From: Aliiglaciecola sp. M165
GTDB taxonomy: Bacteria > Pseudomonadota > Gammaproteobacteria > Enterobacterales > Alteromonadaceae
Reading direction: 5' to 3'
Assembly: GCF_007197995.1 (NCBI RefSeq)
Contig: NZ_VKKH01000001.1
Location: forward strand, 62,001-126,000
Length of the DNA: 64,000 bases
The notes under the pieces are model-generated. The model was not told the DNA's origin. It did not search any database and saw nothing but the letters and a program-made list of their open reading frames with translations. The first letter of the stretch is position 1. Every line of letters begins with the position of its first letter. Both the position numbers and the translations under genes were made by a program. This document shows, one piece after another, positions 51,472 through 60,626 of the stretch.

Positions 51472-52815
51472 TTAAGACAAACCATAAGCCATTCTAAGCA
51501 ATGTCATTGGATGGCTAGGCTGAGCATCAGTTTCAGACAAATTGGTTAAATGGGTGGTTGCCATCGGGCAATCACTAGCAAGATACTTTGCTTCAAGTTG
51601 GTTGATTTTACGCACTACGGGTCTAGCGATTTTAATGGATTTGTCTCGTGTCTCTTTTTTAACCGCATAGGTACCGTCATGGCCCGAGCAGCGTTCTTGA
51701 GGGTGAATAACGGTGTTAGGGATCAAAGACAAAATGTCTCGAGTTTTGAGACCGATATTTTGTACCCTCAAATGACATGCAACGTGATAGGCCACATCAC
51801 CCAAGTCTTGCGCAAAATCAGTGTTAAATCCGCCCTCTTTGTGACGCAAGAACAGATATTCAAAGGGATCAAAAAAGGCCTTTTTCACTGCTAGTACCTG
51901 TTCGTCATCCGGATACATCAAGGGTAGCTCTTGTTTGAACATCAACACGCAGCTAGGTACCGGCGCAATCAAATCAAATCCTTGCTGCACCATTTCATAA
52001 AGTACCGGAATGTTGTTGCGTTTTGCCTGGTGAACCGCATCTAAATCACCCAGCTCTAATTTGGGCATGCCACAACAGACTTCCGTTTTGACTAATTCCA
52101 TGTGAATTTTGTTGTGCTGAAAAACCTTTATAAAGTCTTCACCTAATTTCGGACTGTTATAATTGCCGTAACAGGTCGCAAAAAGAGCCGTTTTCCCTGT
52201 AGTCCGCCCCATTGATTGCGCTTCAATCGACTTGACCATCGGTGCAACTCGTTTGCGAAGAGTATTACTGTGATACTCAGGCACAGGTGCTTGATGATGC
52301 ACCCCAAGGTTCGACTCCAACATGTTTCGAAATGTCGGGTTTTTATTCAGCTTGTTCACCGTTACATCGACAAAAGGAATACTGGCAAGTTTGCCTACCA
52401 TGTCAGTATTGGTCAGTATACTGTCCCGTTTTGACGCTCCATGCTCACGAAAATGAACTGCTTTGGCGCGCAACATCAGATGAGGAAAATCCACATTCCA
52501 TTCATGAGGAGGAACATACGGACATTTTGCCATATAGCACATGTCACACAGATAACATTGCTCAACAACTTTGTGATAATCGGCTTTGTCGACACCATCA
52601 ACTTCCATCGTTTCAGATTCATCGATCAAATCAAAAAGAGTGGGAAATGAGTCACATAGACTGACACAGCGGCGACAACCATGGCAGATGTCGTAAACTC
52701 TCTCGAGCTCTTTATTAAGCGAGTCTTTGTCCCAAAAATCGTTGCTTTGCCAATCAATAGGATGACGAGTAGGTGCCTCGAGACTTCCTTCTCTTGTGAT
52801 TTTACCTGAACCCAT
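51472..52815 (-). CDS. GlpC/HdrD-like iron-sulfur protein
   Basis: A 447-residue protein with two [4Fe-4S] motifs, C-H-G-C-R-R-C-V-S-L-C near residue 43 and C-Y-L-C-D-M-C-Y-M-A-K-C near 90. Two CCG-type (DUF224) domains follow: E-V-C-C-G-M-P near 245 and E-R-C-S-G-H-D-G-T near 377. This is the layout of electron-transfer subunits such as GlpC and heterodisulfide reductase HdrD. With rubrerythrin next to it, it probably feeds electrons to peroxide reduction; this is inferred from position only. Confidence 0.86.
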   Translation of the reverse strand: MGSGKITREGSLEAPTRHPIDWQSNDFWDKDSLNKELERVYDICHGCRRCVSLCDSFPTLFDLIDESETMEVDGVDKADYHKVVEQCYLCDMCYMAKCPYVPPHEWNVDFPHLMLRAKAVHFREHGASKRDSILTNTDMVGKLASIPFVDVTVNKLNKNPTFRNMLESNLGVHHQAPVPEYHSNTLRKRVAPMVKSIEAQSMGRTTGKTALFATCYGNYNSPKLGEDFIKVFQHNKIHMELVKTEVCCGMPKLELGDLDAVHQAKRNNIPVLYEMVQQGFDLIAPVPSCVLMFKQELPLMYPDDEQVLAVKKAFFDPFEYLFLRHKEGGFNTDFAQDLGDVAYHVACHLRVQNIGLKTRDILSLIPNTVIHPQERCSGHDGTYAVKKETRDKSIKIARPVVRKINQLEAKYLASDCPMATTHLTNLSETDAQPSHPMTLLRMAYGLS

Positions 52816-52827
52816 TAGAAACCACCT

Positions 52828-52853
52828 AAAAAAGGAGCAAGTAACCTTGCTCC
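52828..52853 (-). terminator. Rho-independent terminator between rubrerythrin and Fe-S gene
   Basis: On the minus strand, GGAGCAAG / CTTGCTCC forms a perfect 8-bp stem with a 4-nt loop followed immediately by six T residues. It starts 30 nt past the rubrerythrin stop and ends 12 nt before the Fe-S protein start. Confidence 0.9.
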
Positions 52854-52883
52854 AACCAGGGAAAGATGGAAAGTCAGAAAAGA

Positions 52884-53303
52884 CTATCCGTCAAGATTAT
52901 CGAGTGCCTTTTGAAAACGATTAGCATGGCTACGCTCTGCTTTGGCAAGGGTTTCAAACCAATCGGCGATTTCGTCAAAGCCTTCTTCGCGAGCGGTCTT
53001 AGTCATACCTGGATACATGTCGGTATATTCGTGGGTTTCGCCTGCTATGGCTGTTTTCAGGTTTGCTTCTGTTGATCCAAAGGGCAACCCAGTTGCTGGA
53101 TCGCCGGTTTCTTCTAGATATTCTAGATGACCGTGAGCGTGACCAGTTTCACCCTCTGCAGTGGAACGAAATACCGTGGCAACATCATTGTATCCTTCGA
53201 CATCGGCTTTTGATGCAAAATAAAGATAGCGTCGGTTGGCCTGAGACTCACCGGCAAATGCGTCCTTCAAATTTTGTTCTGTTTGAGTACCTTTTAACGA
53301 CAT
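52884..53303 (-). CDS. Rubrerythrin (short, without rubredoxin domain)
   Basis: A 139-residue ferritin-like di-iron protein that should reduce hydrogen peroxide. Ligand-type motifs: A-G-E-S-Q-A-N near 17, A-E-G-E-T-G-H-A near 51, A-G-E-T-H-E-Y near 89 and K-A-E-R-S-H-A near 124. It lacks the C-terminal rubredoxin domain, so it needs an external electron donor; the GlpC-like protein next door is a candidate. The start at 53303 has GGAGAAAG upstream. Confidence 0.92.
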   Translation of the reverse strand: MSLKGTQTEQNLKDAFAGESQANRRYLYFASKADVEGYNDVATVFRSTAEGETGHAHGHLEYLEETGDPATGLPFGSTEANLKTAIAGETHEYTDMYPGMTKTAREEGFDEIADWFETLAKAERSHANRFQKALDNLDG

Positions 53304-53561
53304 GACTTTCTCCACGTTGAATTGATATTTCACTCTTCTCAAACATGGCCCTACTCAATCTCATGAAATAAAGAGTGTAGAAGAACATTAGTAATCAAAT
53401 CGGGAATAATCAATTGATAAAACCGATTGTTTCAATTGATTTGTTTGAACCACTTCATCGCTTTTAATCATCGATTCAACATTTCGTTGCTAAAGGATTG
53501 TTCCAGAAACCAAAAACCTACGTATAATCCGCCTGCACACCTTTTTGGATCCTGGAGAGTC

Positions 53562-55598
53562 ATGTTTCGATTTTATCCCCCCCTCGCATTGTTCGGTTTT
53601 ATTTTAAGTTCCTCAGCGTTAGCACAAACACCATCTGCTGATATTGAAGTCATCACGGTTTCTGCGGTTCGCGCACAAAATTCACTAGACTCACTTTCAT
53701 CTAACGCGACAGTGCTTAACAACCAAACTGTGAATACCGCGCAAGCTGAACATATTAATCAGCTTATGGTGCGAGTCCCTGGAGCCTGGATAAGTCGAGG
53801 AAATGGACAGGAACACCTTACCGCAATTCGTTCGCCAGTGTTAACTGGCGCAGGAGGCTGTGGCGCATTTTTCATGGCACAAGACGGGATCTCCGCGCGG
53901 GCACCGGGATTTTGTAATACGAACCAATTGTTTGACTTAAATACCGAGCAAGCGCAAAGCGTTGAAGTTATCCGCGGCCCTTCAGGTGTTTTATACGGTT
54001 CAAATGCTGTGCATGGCGTGATTAATGTCACCACGCCTGCAATCGCAGCCATAGATGGTCTGAATTTTAGCGTGGAAAATGGCGCAAATGATTATTTCCG
54101 GGCAAAAGTCGCTGCTGCCACACAAGGCAACAAACATGGTTTTGCGATTTTAGCAAACGGCACCAGTGATGGTGGCTACAAACAAGACAGTGGTTATGAC
54201 CAACAAAAAGTCACCTTGATACATCAATTTGCACAAGACAACCTGTCCGTTAAAAATGTCTTCGCAGCTACCAATCTTAATCAGGAAACCGCTGGCTTTA
54301 TTCGAGGATTTGATGCATATCGAGATCCGCAATTAAAAAGCACGAATCCAAATCCCGAAGCGTTTCGAGACAATCAAACCGCCCGTTTGTACAGCATTAT
54401 TGAGATCACTGGACGTAACGGCGGGTTGTTTACCCTCAAGCCTTATTTGCGCTGGGCGAACATGCGGTTCTTGCAACACTTTTTGCCCTGGCAACCAACA
54501 GAGACCAACCGGCAGCGAAGCGCAGGCGCGCAAGCACAATTCGAGCAGACCTTTGATTCCATTACAGTTTTAACGGGTTTTGATACAGATATTACAAACG
54601 GGTATCTGAACGAAACTCAAGCACAGCCATTCTCACCGACGTTACCAGCTGGCGAACACTACGATTACTCGGTTGACGCACAAACCTATTCTCCCTTTGC
54701 CAAATTTTCTTGGGCCAGCTCACAAAAGTTGACATTGGATGCCGGATTACGTTTTGAAAAAACACGTTACGACTACGATAACCAACTTACGGATGGAAGC
54801 GCGTGTGAAGAAGGTGTCGAGAATTGCCGTTTTACCCGCCCCAGTGATCAAGTTGTCGATTTTGAAGAGTGGAGTTATCAAATAGGTTTTAATTACGCTG
54901 CGACTCCCACGCAGTATCTCTACGGACAGATCTCTAGTGGCTATCGTGCCCCGCAAGCGACAGAATTATTCAGACTACAGGCGGGTCAAAACGTGGCTGA
55001 CTTAAACGCTGAATCTATCACAGGTACAGAGCTTGGGTGGCGAGGTGTATTGCCCAATCTAAGTTTCGATATCACTGTTTTTAATATGCAAAAAGACAAT
55101 TTTATTTTTCAGGATACCGACCGCCAAAACATCAGCAACGGTAGCACTAGCCATCGCGGTGTTGAAGTGGCAGGCAGGATGAATTTATCACCGAGCTGGC
55201 ACTTGGGTTTCAGTGGCACATTGGCAAGACACCGCTATGAGAATGATCTCACGCTAAGCAGAACGCCAATAAAAGGCAATGAAATCGATACTGCACCAGA
55301 GCATATGGCAAGTTTGCAATTAGGATGGCAATCACCTTTAGGGCATAGTGCAGAAGTAGAATATGTTCATCAAGGCAATTATTTCTTAGACCCGCAAAAT
55401 ACCGCCTCCTACGATGGCCATAACCTTATCAATCTGCGTGCAAATTATCAGATTAACGAGTCAGTAAACCTTGGGCTAAGGGTAATCAATCTGACCAATG
55501 TCGATTATGCTGAAAGAGCCGACTTTGCCTTTGGTGGCTACCGTTATTTTGTCGGCGAACCCAGAGCAGTTTTTGTCACTTTAGGGTTCAATATTTGA
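53562..55598 (+). CDS. TonB-dependent receptor
   Basis: A 678-residue outer-membrane receptor. ATG 53562 is chosen for its GGAGAG site and gives a 21-residue signal peptide (S-S-A-L-A). The plug carries I-T-V-S-A-V-R near 32, V-P-G-A-W-I-S-R-G near 70, a cysteine pair (G-G-C-G-A-F and F-C-N-T), and V-E-V-I-R-G-P-S-G-V-L-Y-G-S near 136. The barrel runs to a terminal G-F-N-I. The FepA/BtuB-like plug fits siderophore or small-molecule uptake. The agmatine genes start 105 nt later behind their own promoter, so co-function is possible but not shown. Confidence 0.9.
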   Translation: MFRFYPPLALFGFILSSSALAQTPSADIEVITVSAVRAQNSLDSLSSNATVLNNQTVNTAQAEHINQLMVRVPGAWISRGNGQEHLTAIRSPVLTGAGGCGAFFMAQDGISARAPGFCNTNQLFDLNTEQAQSVEVIRGPSGVLYGSNAVHGVINVTTPAIAAIDGLNFSVENGANDYFRAKVAAATQGNKHGFAILANGTSDGGYKQDSGYDQQKVTLIHQFAQDNLSVKNVFAATNLNQETAGFIRGFDAYRDPQLKSTNPNPEAFRDNQTARLYSIIEITGRNGGLFTLKPYLRWANMRFLQHFLPWQPTETNRQRSAGAQAQFEQTFDSITVLTGFDTDITNGYLNETQAQPFSPTLPAGEHYDYSVDAQTYSPFAKFSWASSQKLTLDAGLRFEKTRYDYDNQLTDGSACEEGVENCRFTRPSDQVVDFEEWSYQIGFNYAATPTQYLYGQISSGYRAPQATELFRLQAGQNVADLNAESITGTELGWRGVLPNLSFDITVFNMQKDNFIFQDTDRQNISNGSTSHRGVEVAGRMNLSPSWHLGFSGTLARHRYENDLTLSRTPIKGNEIDTAPEHMASLQLGWQSPLGHSAEVEYVHQGNYFLDPQNTASYDGHNLINLRANYQINESVNLGLRVINLTNVDYAERADFAFGGYRYFVGEPRAVFVTLGFNI

Positions 55599-55644
55599 TT
55601 CTGTGTTGTGGTTAATTCTGGACCACACGAGGCTAATTTTATCG

Positions 55645-55689
55645 GCGACAAAGCAGTGTTTGTGCTTATAATAATGACACACAAACACT
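55645..55689 (+). promoter_or_regulatory. Promoter and flanking operator of aguAB
   Basis: A -10 element TATAAT (55667-55672) lies 16 bp after GCGACA, a partial -35. The -10 is enclosed by perfect 10-bp inverted repeat arms AGTGTTTGTG (55655-55664) and CACAAACACT (55680-55689). Occupation by a dimeric repressor would block the promoter. Confidence 0.65.
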
Positions 55690-55703
55690 AAAGAACACTG
55701 AAC

Positions 55704-56765
55704 ATGCTCTGTGCACCACAATTACTTCCTGAGTGGGCTAAGCAAGAAGCCATTATTCTTGCATGGCCAGACGAATTTACCGATTGGAAGCCTTGGTTAA
55801 AAGAGGTTAGAGAAACCTATCGAGAACTTATCAACGGGATTACAAATAATGAAACCGGGGTCATTTTACTGATCAGAGAAGCACAGGTCGAAAACGTCAA
55901 AGCGTTCTTACAAAATATGAAGAATGTTTTGTTAGTAAGCGCTGACTACAACGATACGTGGTGTAGAGATTATGCTTTTTTGACCTGCAGGGCAGGTGAG
56001 GAAAATATTCCGGTGGAGTTCACATTCAATGGCTGGGGTAACAAGTTCGATGCGCAAAAAGACAATGGCATCAATCAGTCGGTGTTAGCAAAATTGTGCA
56101 AAAATCCCCTGATTTCAATTCCTTTAGTAGCGGAAGGCGGGGCGCTGGAAATAAATCAAGATGGCTATTTGTTGTCCACCGAATTGTGCCTGACTAATCC
56201 ACAACGTAACGGTGAAATGACCTTGTCTTCATATGCTGATCATTTTAAGAAACATCTGGGTGCAACTCAGTTTAGTGCACTTAAACATGGCCATTTGCAA
56301 GGTGATGATACCGATGGTCACATTGACACCTTAGCGCGTTTTACACCGCACAACGGGTTGGTTATTCAGTCATGTTTTAATCGTCCAAATGATGATCATT
56401 ATCAAGGGTTAAGTGCATTGGTGAATGAAGTAAAACAATGTTTTCCTTCAGCCTCATTATTCGAACTTCCTTTACCTTACATCGTAAATAATGTTGGTGA
56501 GCGCTTACCAGCATCCTATGCCAACTATCTAGTAAACAACGGACAAGTTCTGGTGCCTACATATCAACAACCCGAGGATCAAGAAGCGCTTGAAATTGTT
56601 CAAAAAGCTCACCCTGATTATTCCGTCATTGGCGTAGACAGCCTATCTTTGATTCAACAGTTTGGTAGTATTCATTGCATTAGCATGCAGGTCCCCAAAG
56701 GGACGCTTAAAACTGACGTATTGGCTGAGTTTGGTCCAGCATTAACAGTTCACAAAAATGGTTAA
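55704..56765 (+). CDS. aguA: Agmatine deiminase
   Basis: A 353-residue cytoplasmic enzyme of the peptidylarginine-deiminase-like family, converting agmatine to N-carbamoylputrescine and ammonia. W-C-R-D-Y-A near 92, E-G-G-A-L-E near 148, G-H-I-D-T-L-A-R near 207 and the nucleophilic Cys near 325 (S-I-H-C-I-S) form the expected active site. It is followed 3 nt later by aguB. Nothing is missing compared with family length. Confidence 0.92.
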   Translation: MLCAPQLLPEWAKQEAIILAWPDEFTDWKPWLKEVRETYRELINGITNNETGVILLIREAQVENVKAFLQNMKNVLLVSADYNDTWCRDYAFLTCRAGEENIPVEFTFNGWGNKFDAQKDNGINQSVLAKLCKNPLISIPLVAEGGALEINQDGYLLSTELCLTNPQRNGEMTLSSYADHFKKHLGATQFSALKHGHLQGDDTDGHIDTLARFTPHNGLVIQSCFNRPNDDHYQGLSALVNEVKQCFPSASLFELPLPYIVNNVGERLPASYANYLVNNGQVLVPTYQQPEDQEALEIVQKAHPDYSVIGVDSLSLIQQFGSIHCISMQVPKGTLKTDVLAEFGPALTVHKNG

Positions 56766-56768
56766 ACT

Positions 56769-57662
56769 ATGAGTAAAAAATCCCTAAAAGTTGGTCTGGT
56801 CCAACAGGCCATCGCTGACAATGATAAAATGAAAAATTGGCAAAAAAGCGCTGAACAGATTGCCAATTTATCTTCACAAGGTTGCGAATTAGTGCTGCTT
56901 CAAGAACTGCACAGTACCCTGTACTTTTGTCAGGAAGAGAACACCGATAATTTTGATTTGGCGGAACCTATTCCGGGCCCTGCCACTGACTACTTTGCCA
57001 AGATTGCCGCTGAGAATGACATTGTGCTGGTCACTTCCTTGTTTGAAAAACGCGGTTCCGGCCTTTACCACAATACAGCGGTTGTATTTGACAAACAGCA
57101 GGGCATGGTCGGTACATATCGAAAAATGCATATTCCTGACGACCCAGGATTTTATGAAAAATTCTACTTCACACCCGGCGATTTGGGCTTTACCCCCATA
57201 GATACAAGTGTTGGTCGGTTGGGTGTGCTGGTTTGCTGGGATCAGTGGTATCCAGAAGCTGCTAGGCTGATGGCTATGGCAGGCGCAGATATGTTGTTTT
57301 ATCCCACCGCAATTGGCTGGGACAAGACGGACACTGACGAAGAGCAACAGCGCCAACTTGATGCTTGGGTAACCATACAACGTTCTCATGCAGTGGCCAA
57401 TTCAGTCCCTGTTATCGTGGCAAATAGAACCGGATTTGAGCCCTCTCCTACTCAAGGTGACCCTGGTATTGAGTTTTGGGGTAAAAGTTTTGTTGCTGGG
57501 CCTCAGGGCGAGATCCTCGCACAAGCCGAGCGTCAGCAAGAACAAACGCTTATGGTCGAATTAGACTTACAACGGACGGAAACAATCAAAAGGATCTGGC
57601 CATATTTTAGAGATCGCCGTATTGATGATTATGACGATTTGACGAAACGCTGGCGCGACTAA
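56769..57662 (+). CDS. aguB: N-carbamoylputrescine amidohydrolase
   Basis: A 297-residue nitrilase-superfamily enzyme converting N-carbamoylputrescine to putrescine, CO2 and ammonia. The catalytic triad is Glu in L-Q-E-L-H near 43, Lys in Y-R-K-M-H near 119 and Cys in V-C-W-D-Q-W near 156. With aguA it completes the route from agmatine to putrescine. A short T-tailed hairpin follows the gene. Confidence 0.94.
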   Translation: MSKKSLKVGLVQQAIADNDKMKNWQKSAEQIANLSSQGCELVLLQELHSTLYFCQEENTDNFDLAEPIPGPATDYFAKIAAENDIVLVTSLFEKRGSGLYHNTAVVFDKQQGMVGTYRKMHIPDDPGFYEKFYFTPGDLGFTPIDTSVGRLGVLVCWDQWYPEAARLMAMAGADMLFYPTAIGWDKTDTDEEQQRQLDAWVTIQRSHAVANSVPVIVANRTGFEPSPTQGDPGIEFWGKSFVAGPQGEILAQAERQQEQTLMVELDLQRTETIKRIWPYFRDRRIDDYDDLTKRWRD

Positions 57663-57698
57663 AATTTCCCTTGGCTTGAGTGTTTTTACGCTATGCTT

Positions 57699-57720
57699 TG
57701 ATAGAATTTTATCAGTTTTT
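57699..57720 (+). terminator. Weak terminator after aguB
   Basis: Stem TGATA / TATCA with a 6-nt loop followed by GTTTTT, 36 nt past the aguB stop. Short stem, but the T-tract and position fit. Confidence 0.4.
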
Positions 57721-57768
57721 CGACTTGACCAGATGGTAGGCGCAGCGCACAAAGAAATGGAGTAAACA

Positions 57769-58626
57769 TTGTTCAAATTCATCATCCTTGTTTTCGTCGT
57801 TGTTCAATGTGCAGCACAGGCGCAGACGGTGAAGTATATCGATAACACCGACGACGTAGACAAACACGGAAAGTATTTTGTGCAGTTACTTGAGCTTGCT
57901 TTCGAAAAATCCAAAGAACAATACGGAAGTTATAACCTTGAACCTGTTCCAGTTAGTATGCGTCAAGACCGTCTATTTAAAAGTATCGAAACCGGCATGA
58001 TTGACTTGATGTGGACCGTGACCTCCAAGCCAAGAGAAAAAAATGCGTTAGCGATCCCTATTCCATTGCTCAAAGGGCTAATTGGCCATCGTGTGCTGGT
58101 CATTGAGCGGAGTAAGTTAAATGAGTTTGCACAAATTAAGTCTATTCAACAGCTTGCTAATTATACCGGAGTACAAGGTCACGATTGGCCTGACACTGTT
58201 ATTCTTGATAATGCGGGTCTAAAGGTCGAGCGGATTGTGTGGCACAGCTCAATGTACAAGCTGGTTTCAAGCGGTATTATCGATTACTTTCCTCGATCGG
58301 TGCTTGAAGTCATAGAAGAGCTGGAACGAGCGAAGGACCCAACACTCGTCATTGATCCTTACCACCTCATTGTTTATCCCAGCGCCATTTACTACTTTGT
58401 AAATAAAGACAAAAAAGAACTTGCGAAACGGATCGAGTTTGGCCTCAGAGAGGCTATCAAAGACGGTTCGTTTGACAAACTTTTTTATAGCTTTCCAGGC
58501 CACTTCAAAGCGATGCGAGACATACCCACCAAAGATAGGATCATTTTTAATATCGATAACCCTTTGATGCCTGAGTCGGCATTACTAGACGAAAAAGCGT
58601 TGTGGATCGAACCGATCCAAGAATAA
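57769..58626 (+). CDS. Periplasmic solute-binding-like protein
   Basis: A 285-residue exported protein with a signal peptide of about 19 residues (C-A-A-Q-A). It has the bilobed organisation of extracellular solute-binding family 3 proteins: M-R-Q-D-R-L-F-K-S-I-E-T-G near 64 and a hinge region around 115-130. No transporter genes flank it, so it may be an orphan sensor or a degenerate binding protein. It starts at TTG with TGGAG upstream, 106 nt after aguB. Confidence 0.75.
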   Translation: MFKFIILVFVVVQCAAQAQTVKYIDNTDDVDKHGKYFVQLLELAFEKSKEQYGSYNLEPVPVSMRQDRLFKSIETGMIDLMWTVTSKPREKNALAIPIPLLKGLIGHRVLVIERSKLNEFAQIKSIQQLANYTGVQGHDWPDTVILDNAGLKVERIVWHSSMYKLVSSGIIDYFPRSVLEVIEELERAKDPTLVIDPYHLIVYPSAIYYFVNKDKKELAKRIEFGLREAIKDGSFDKLFYSFPGHFKAMRDIPTKDRIIFNIDNPLMPESALLDEKALWIEPIQE

Positions 58627-58672
58627 AATCTTGCGCTTCACTTCAGCCTAATACGCCTGTACAGAACAACCA

Positions 58673-59281
58673 TTAAGCCGAAGCACTTGGACGCCCGCTG
58701 ACTTCCTTATACCAACGTGTAAGATGAGTTTGTTCTTCGGATATTTTTATTTTCACCACTCGCGCAAAATCGATTGCACACAAAGTTGTAATGTCAGCTA
58801 TGGAAAAATGCTTGCCCGCGACAAATTCATGATTCGATAATTGTCGTTCCAACACATTCAGATATTTACTCGCGATCTTACCTGCCACAGCACCATACTC
58901 GGGAACCGGAGTCATGCGATCTTTGAAGTAGCCCGTAGAATGTTGAAAGCACATGCCGATTTGCATGAAAAGACCAAACTCTACCTGACGCTGCCACATT
59001 TCTATTTGGGCTTGCTCTAATGCGCTTTCCCCCATTAGCGATGGGTTGGGATGCAGCACCTCAAAGTAACGACAAATCGCAACAGACTCACTGATACAAG
59101 TCCCATCATCCAATTCAAGCACAGGAACTTTGCCAATAGGATTTTTCAGACGCATCTCTGGCGTGATGTTTTCACCTTTTTGCAGATCAAGCTGCACATA
59201 CTCCATTTCAATGCCTTTTTCTGCCAGAAAAATCCTGACTCGTCGAGGGGTCGGTGCGGTGTGAGTATCGTATATTTTCAT
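58673..59281 (-). CDS. Glutathione S-transferase
   Basis: A 202-residue cytoplasmic enzyme. The thioredoxin-like N-terminal half (1-80) has P-T-P-R-R-V-R-I-F at the active-site helix, the cis-proline motif G-K-V-P-V-L near 50 and the glutathione-gripping I-S-E-S-V-A-I near 63. The C-terminal half is all helical, with the N-capping S-I-A-D-I-T near 165. Substrate not predictable. Confidence 0.91.
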   Translation of the reverse strand: MKIYDTHTAPTPRRVRIFLAEKGIEMEYVQLDLQKGENITPEMRLKNPIGKVPVLELDDGTCISESVAICRYFEVLHPNPSLMGESALEQAQIEMWQRQVEFGLFMQIGMCFQHSTGYFKDRMTPVPEYGAVAGKIASKYLNVLERQLSNHEFVAGKHFSIADITTLCAIDFARVVKIKISEEQTHLTRWYKEVSGRPSASA

Positions 59282-59399
59282 TATGATTTATCGATGCGTA
59301 GTAGGTGATAAATAGCATAGACGCCAATAGGTGCTAACGGCAAATCACCAAAAATGGGAATAAATCATTAGGATCAGTGATAGCTGAAATGTTGTGGTT

Positions 59400-60149
59400 T
59401 CAATCGTGTTTGAAACTCAAAACATAGTTGACTGACAAATTGTTGTGTAACGACCATACTTTCGAGAAAGGGTTTAGCGACAACCCAACAGAATCTGTTT
59501 GTCTAAATCCTGATTTTGCGCACCACTGCGTAAGCTCTTCAGGTTTGACAAACTTACTCCAGCTATGTGTTCCGATTGGCAAGTAGCCCATGACATATTC
59601 TGCGCCTAAAATCGCCACTATCCATGATTTAACCGTGCGATTTAACGTCGCAAGAATAAGCAACCCGCCAGGTTTGACCATAGCACAACACTGTTCGATG
59701 AGTTGCTGCTGGTCAGGAACGTGTTCAACCACCTCGGCATTGATCACCACGTCATACTGCTTGGCCTTAGCATCGAGCTGTCCCACTAGACCATGAATAT
59801 ACGTCACATCAACCTGACTTTTTTGAGCATGAGCTTTGGCTACCTCAATACTCACCGCACTTGGATCGATGCCAGTCACCTCAAAACCTTGCTTAGCAAG
59901 TGGTTCACTAATCAATCCGCCACCACTTCCTACATCTAGTATCGTCAATGGCGACTGCCCGTCCAGGTCGGTGCCAAAATGATGACGAATTTTTTGAACA
60001 ATGAATTCCAGGCGAGCACGATTAAACTCTAAGGCAGTCTTGTATTTTCCATCAGGATCCCACCATTGGTCCGCTAAGGCATCAAATCGCGCGATTTCCT
60101 GCTCGGAGAGATTTTTTAAGCTTGTGCTGAGTGAACTTTTATCTAACAT
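59400..60149 (-). CDS. ubiG: Ubiquinone biosynthesis O-methyltransferase UbiG-like
   Basis: A 249-residue SAM-dependent methyltransferase. F-D-A-L-A-D-Q-W-W-D is at the N-terminus, the SAM site L-D-V-G-S-G-G-G-L near 62, N-A-E-V-V-E-H-V-P near 128 and T-L-N-R-T-V-K-S-W-I near 160. Start 60149 is preferred because a longer frame would run into the divergent DUF2237 gene. UbiG methylates both hydroxyls in ubiquinone synthesis. The N-terminal N-R-A-R-L region differs from the enteric N-P-L-R-L, so I keep some caution. Confidence 0.82.
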   Translation of the reverse strand: MLDKSSLSTSLKNLSEQEIARFDALADQWWDPDGKYKTALEFNRARLEFIVQKIRHHFGTDLDGQSPLTILDVGSGGGLISEPLAKQGFEVTGIDPSAVSIEVAKAHAQKSQVDVTYIHGLVGQLDAKAKQYDVVINAEVVEHVPDQQQLIEQCCAMVKPGGLLILATLNRTVKSWIVAILGAEYVMGYLPIGTHSWSKFVKPEELTQWCAKSGFRQTDSVGLSLNPFSKVWSLHNNLSVNYVLSFKHD

Positions 60150-60189
60150 AGTGAATATATACTGATGTGAATACGATTCGGATTGAAAC

Positions 60190-60552
60190 ATGCCAAACGC
60201 GGTGAACGTTTTAGACACACCTTTGCAACTATGTTGCGCCAACGGGGGCTATACCCGTGAAGGATTCTGTTATGTCCCTAATGGTGATTTTGGAAATCAC
60301 AGTGTCTGTGCCATAGTGACCGAGGCTTTTCTAACTTACTCCAAACAAATTGGCAATGACCTGTCCACACCGAGGCCAGAATATGCTTTTGATGGTTTGA
60401 AGCCTGGCGACAAATGGTGTTTATGCGCGGCCCGATGGGAACAGGCAAGACTCGCCGGATGTGCGCCCAAAGTAATCTTAAAGTCGACCAATAAAGCCTG
60501 TCTCAAAGTGATTAAGTTCGAACATTTAAAAGAGTATGCCTGTGATAATTAA
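60190..60552 (+). CDS. DUF2237 family protein
   Basis: A 120-residue soluble protein that matches the DUF2237 family through its length: N-V-L-D-T-P-L-Q-L-C-C, G-F-C-Y-V, V-C-A-I-V-T-E-A-F-L, G-N-D-L-S-T-P-R-P-E and W-C-L-C-A-A-R-W. The conserved cysteines could bind metal. Function unknown. It is divergent from ubiG with a 40-nt gap. Confidence 0.9.
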   Translation: MPNAVNVLDTPLQLCCANGGYTREGFCYVPNGDFGNHSVCAIVTEAFLTYSKQIGNDLSTPRPEYAFDGLKPGDKWCLCAARWEQARLAGCAPKVILKSTNKACLKVIKFEHLKEYACDN

Positions 60553-60626
60553 TTCCAATAATGAACAAGTCTGGACTACTAGGTTCTAGACAAAGTCCAA
60601 ATCTGCCGAGTTCTTACAATTACAGA

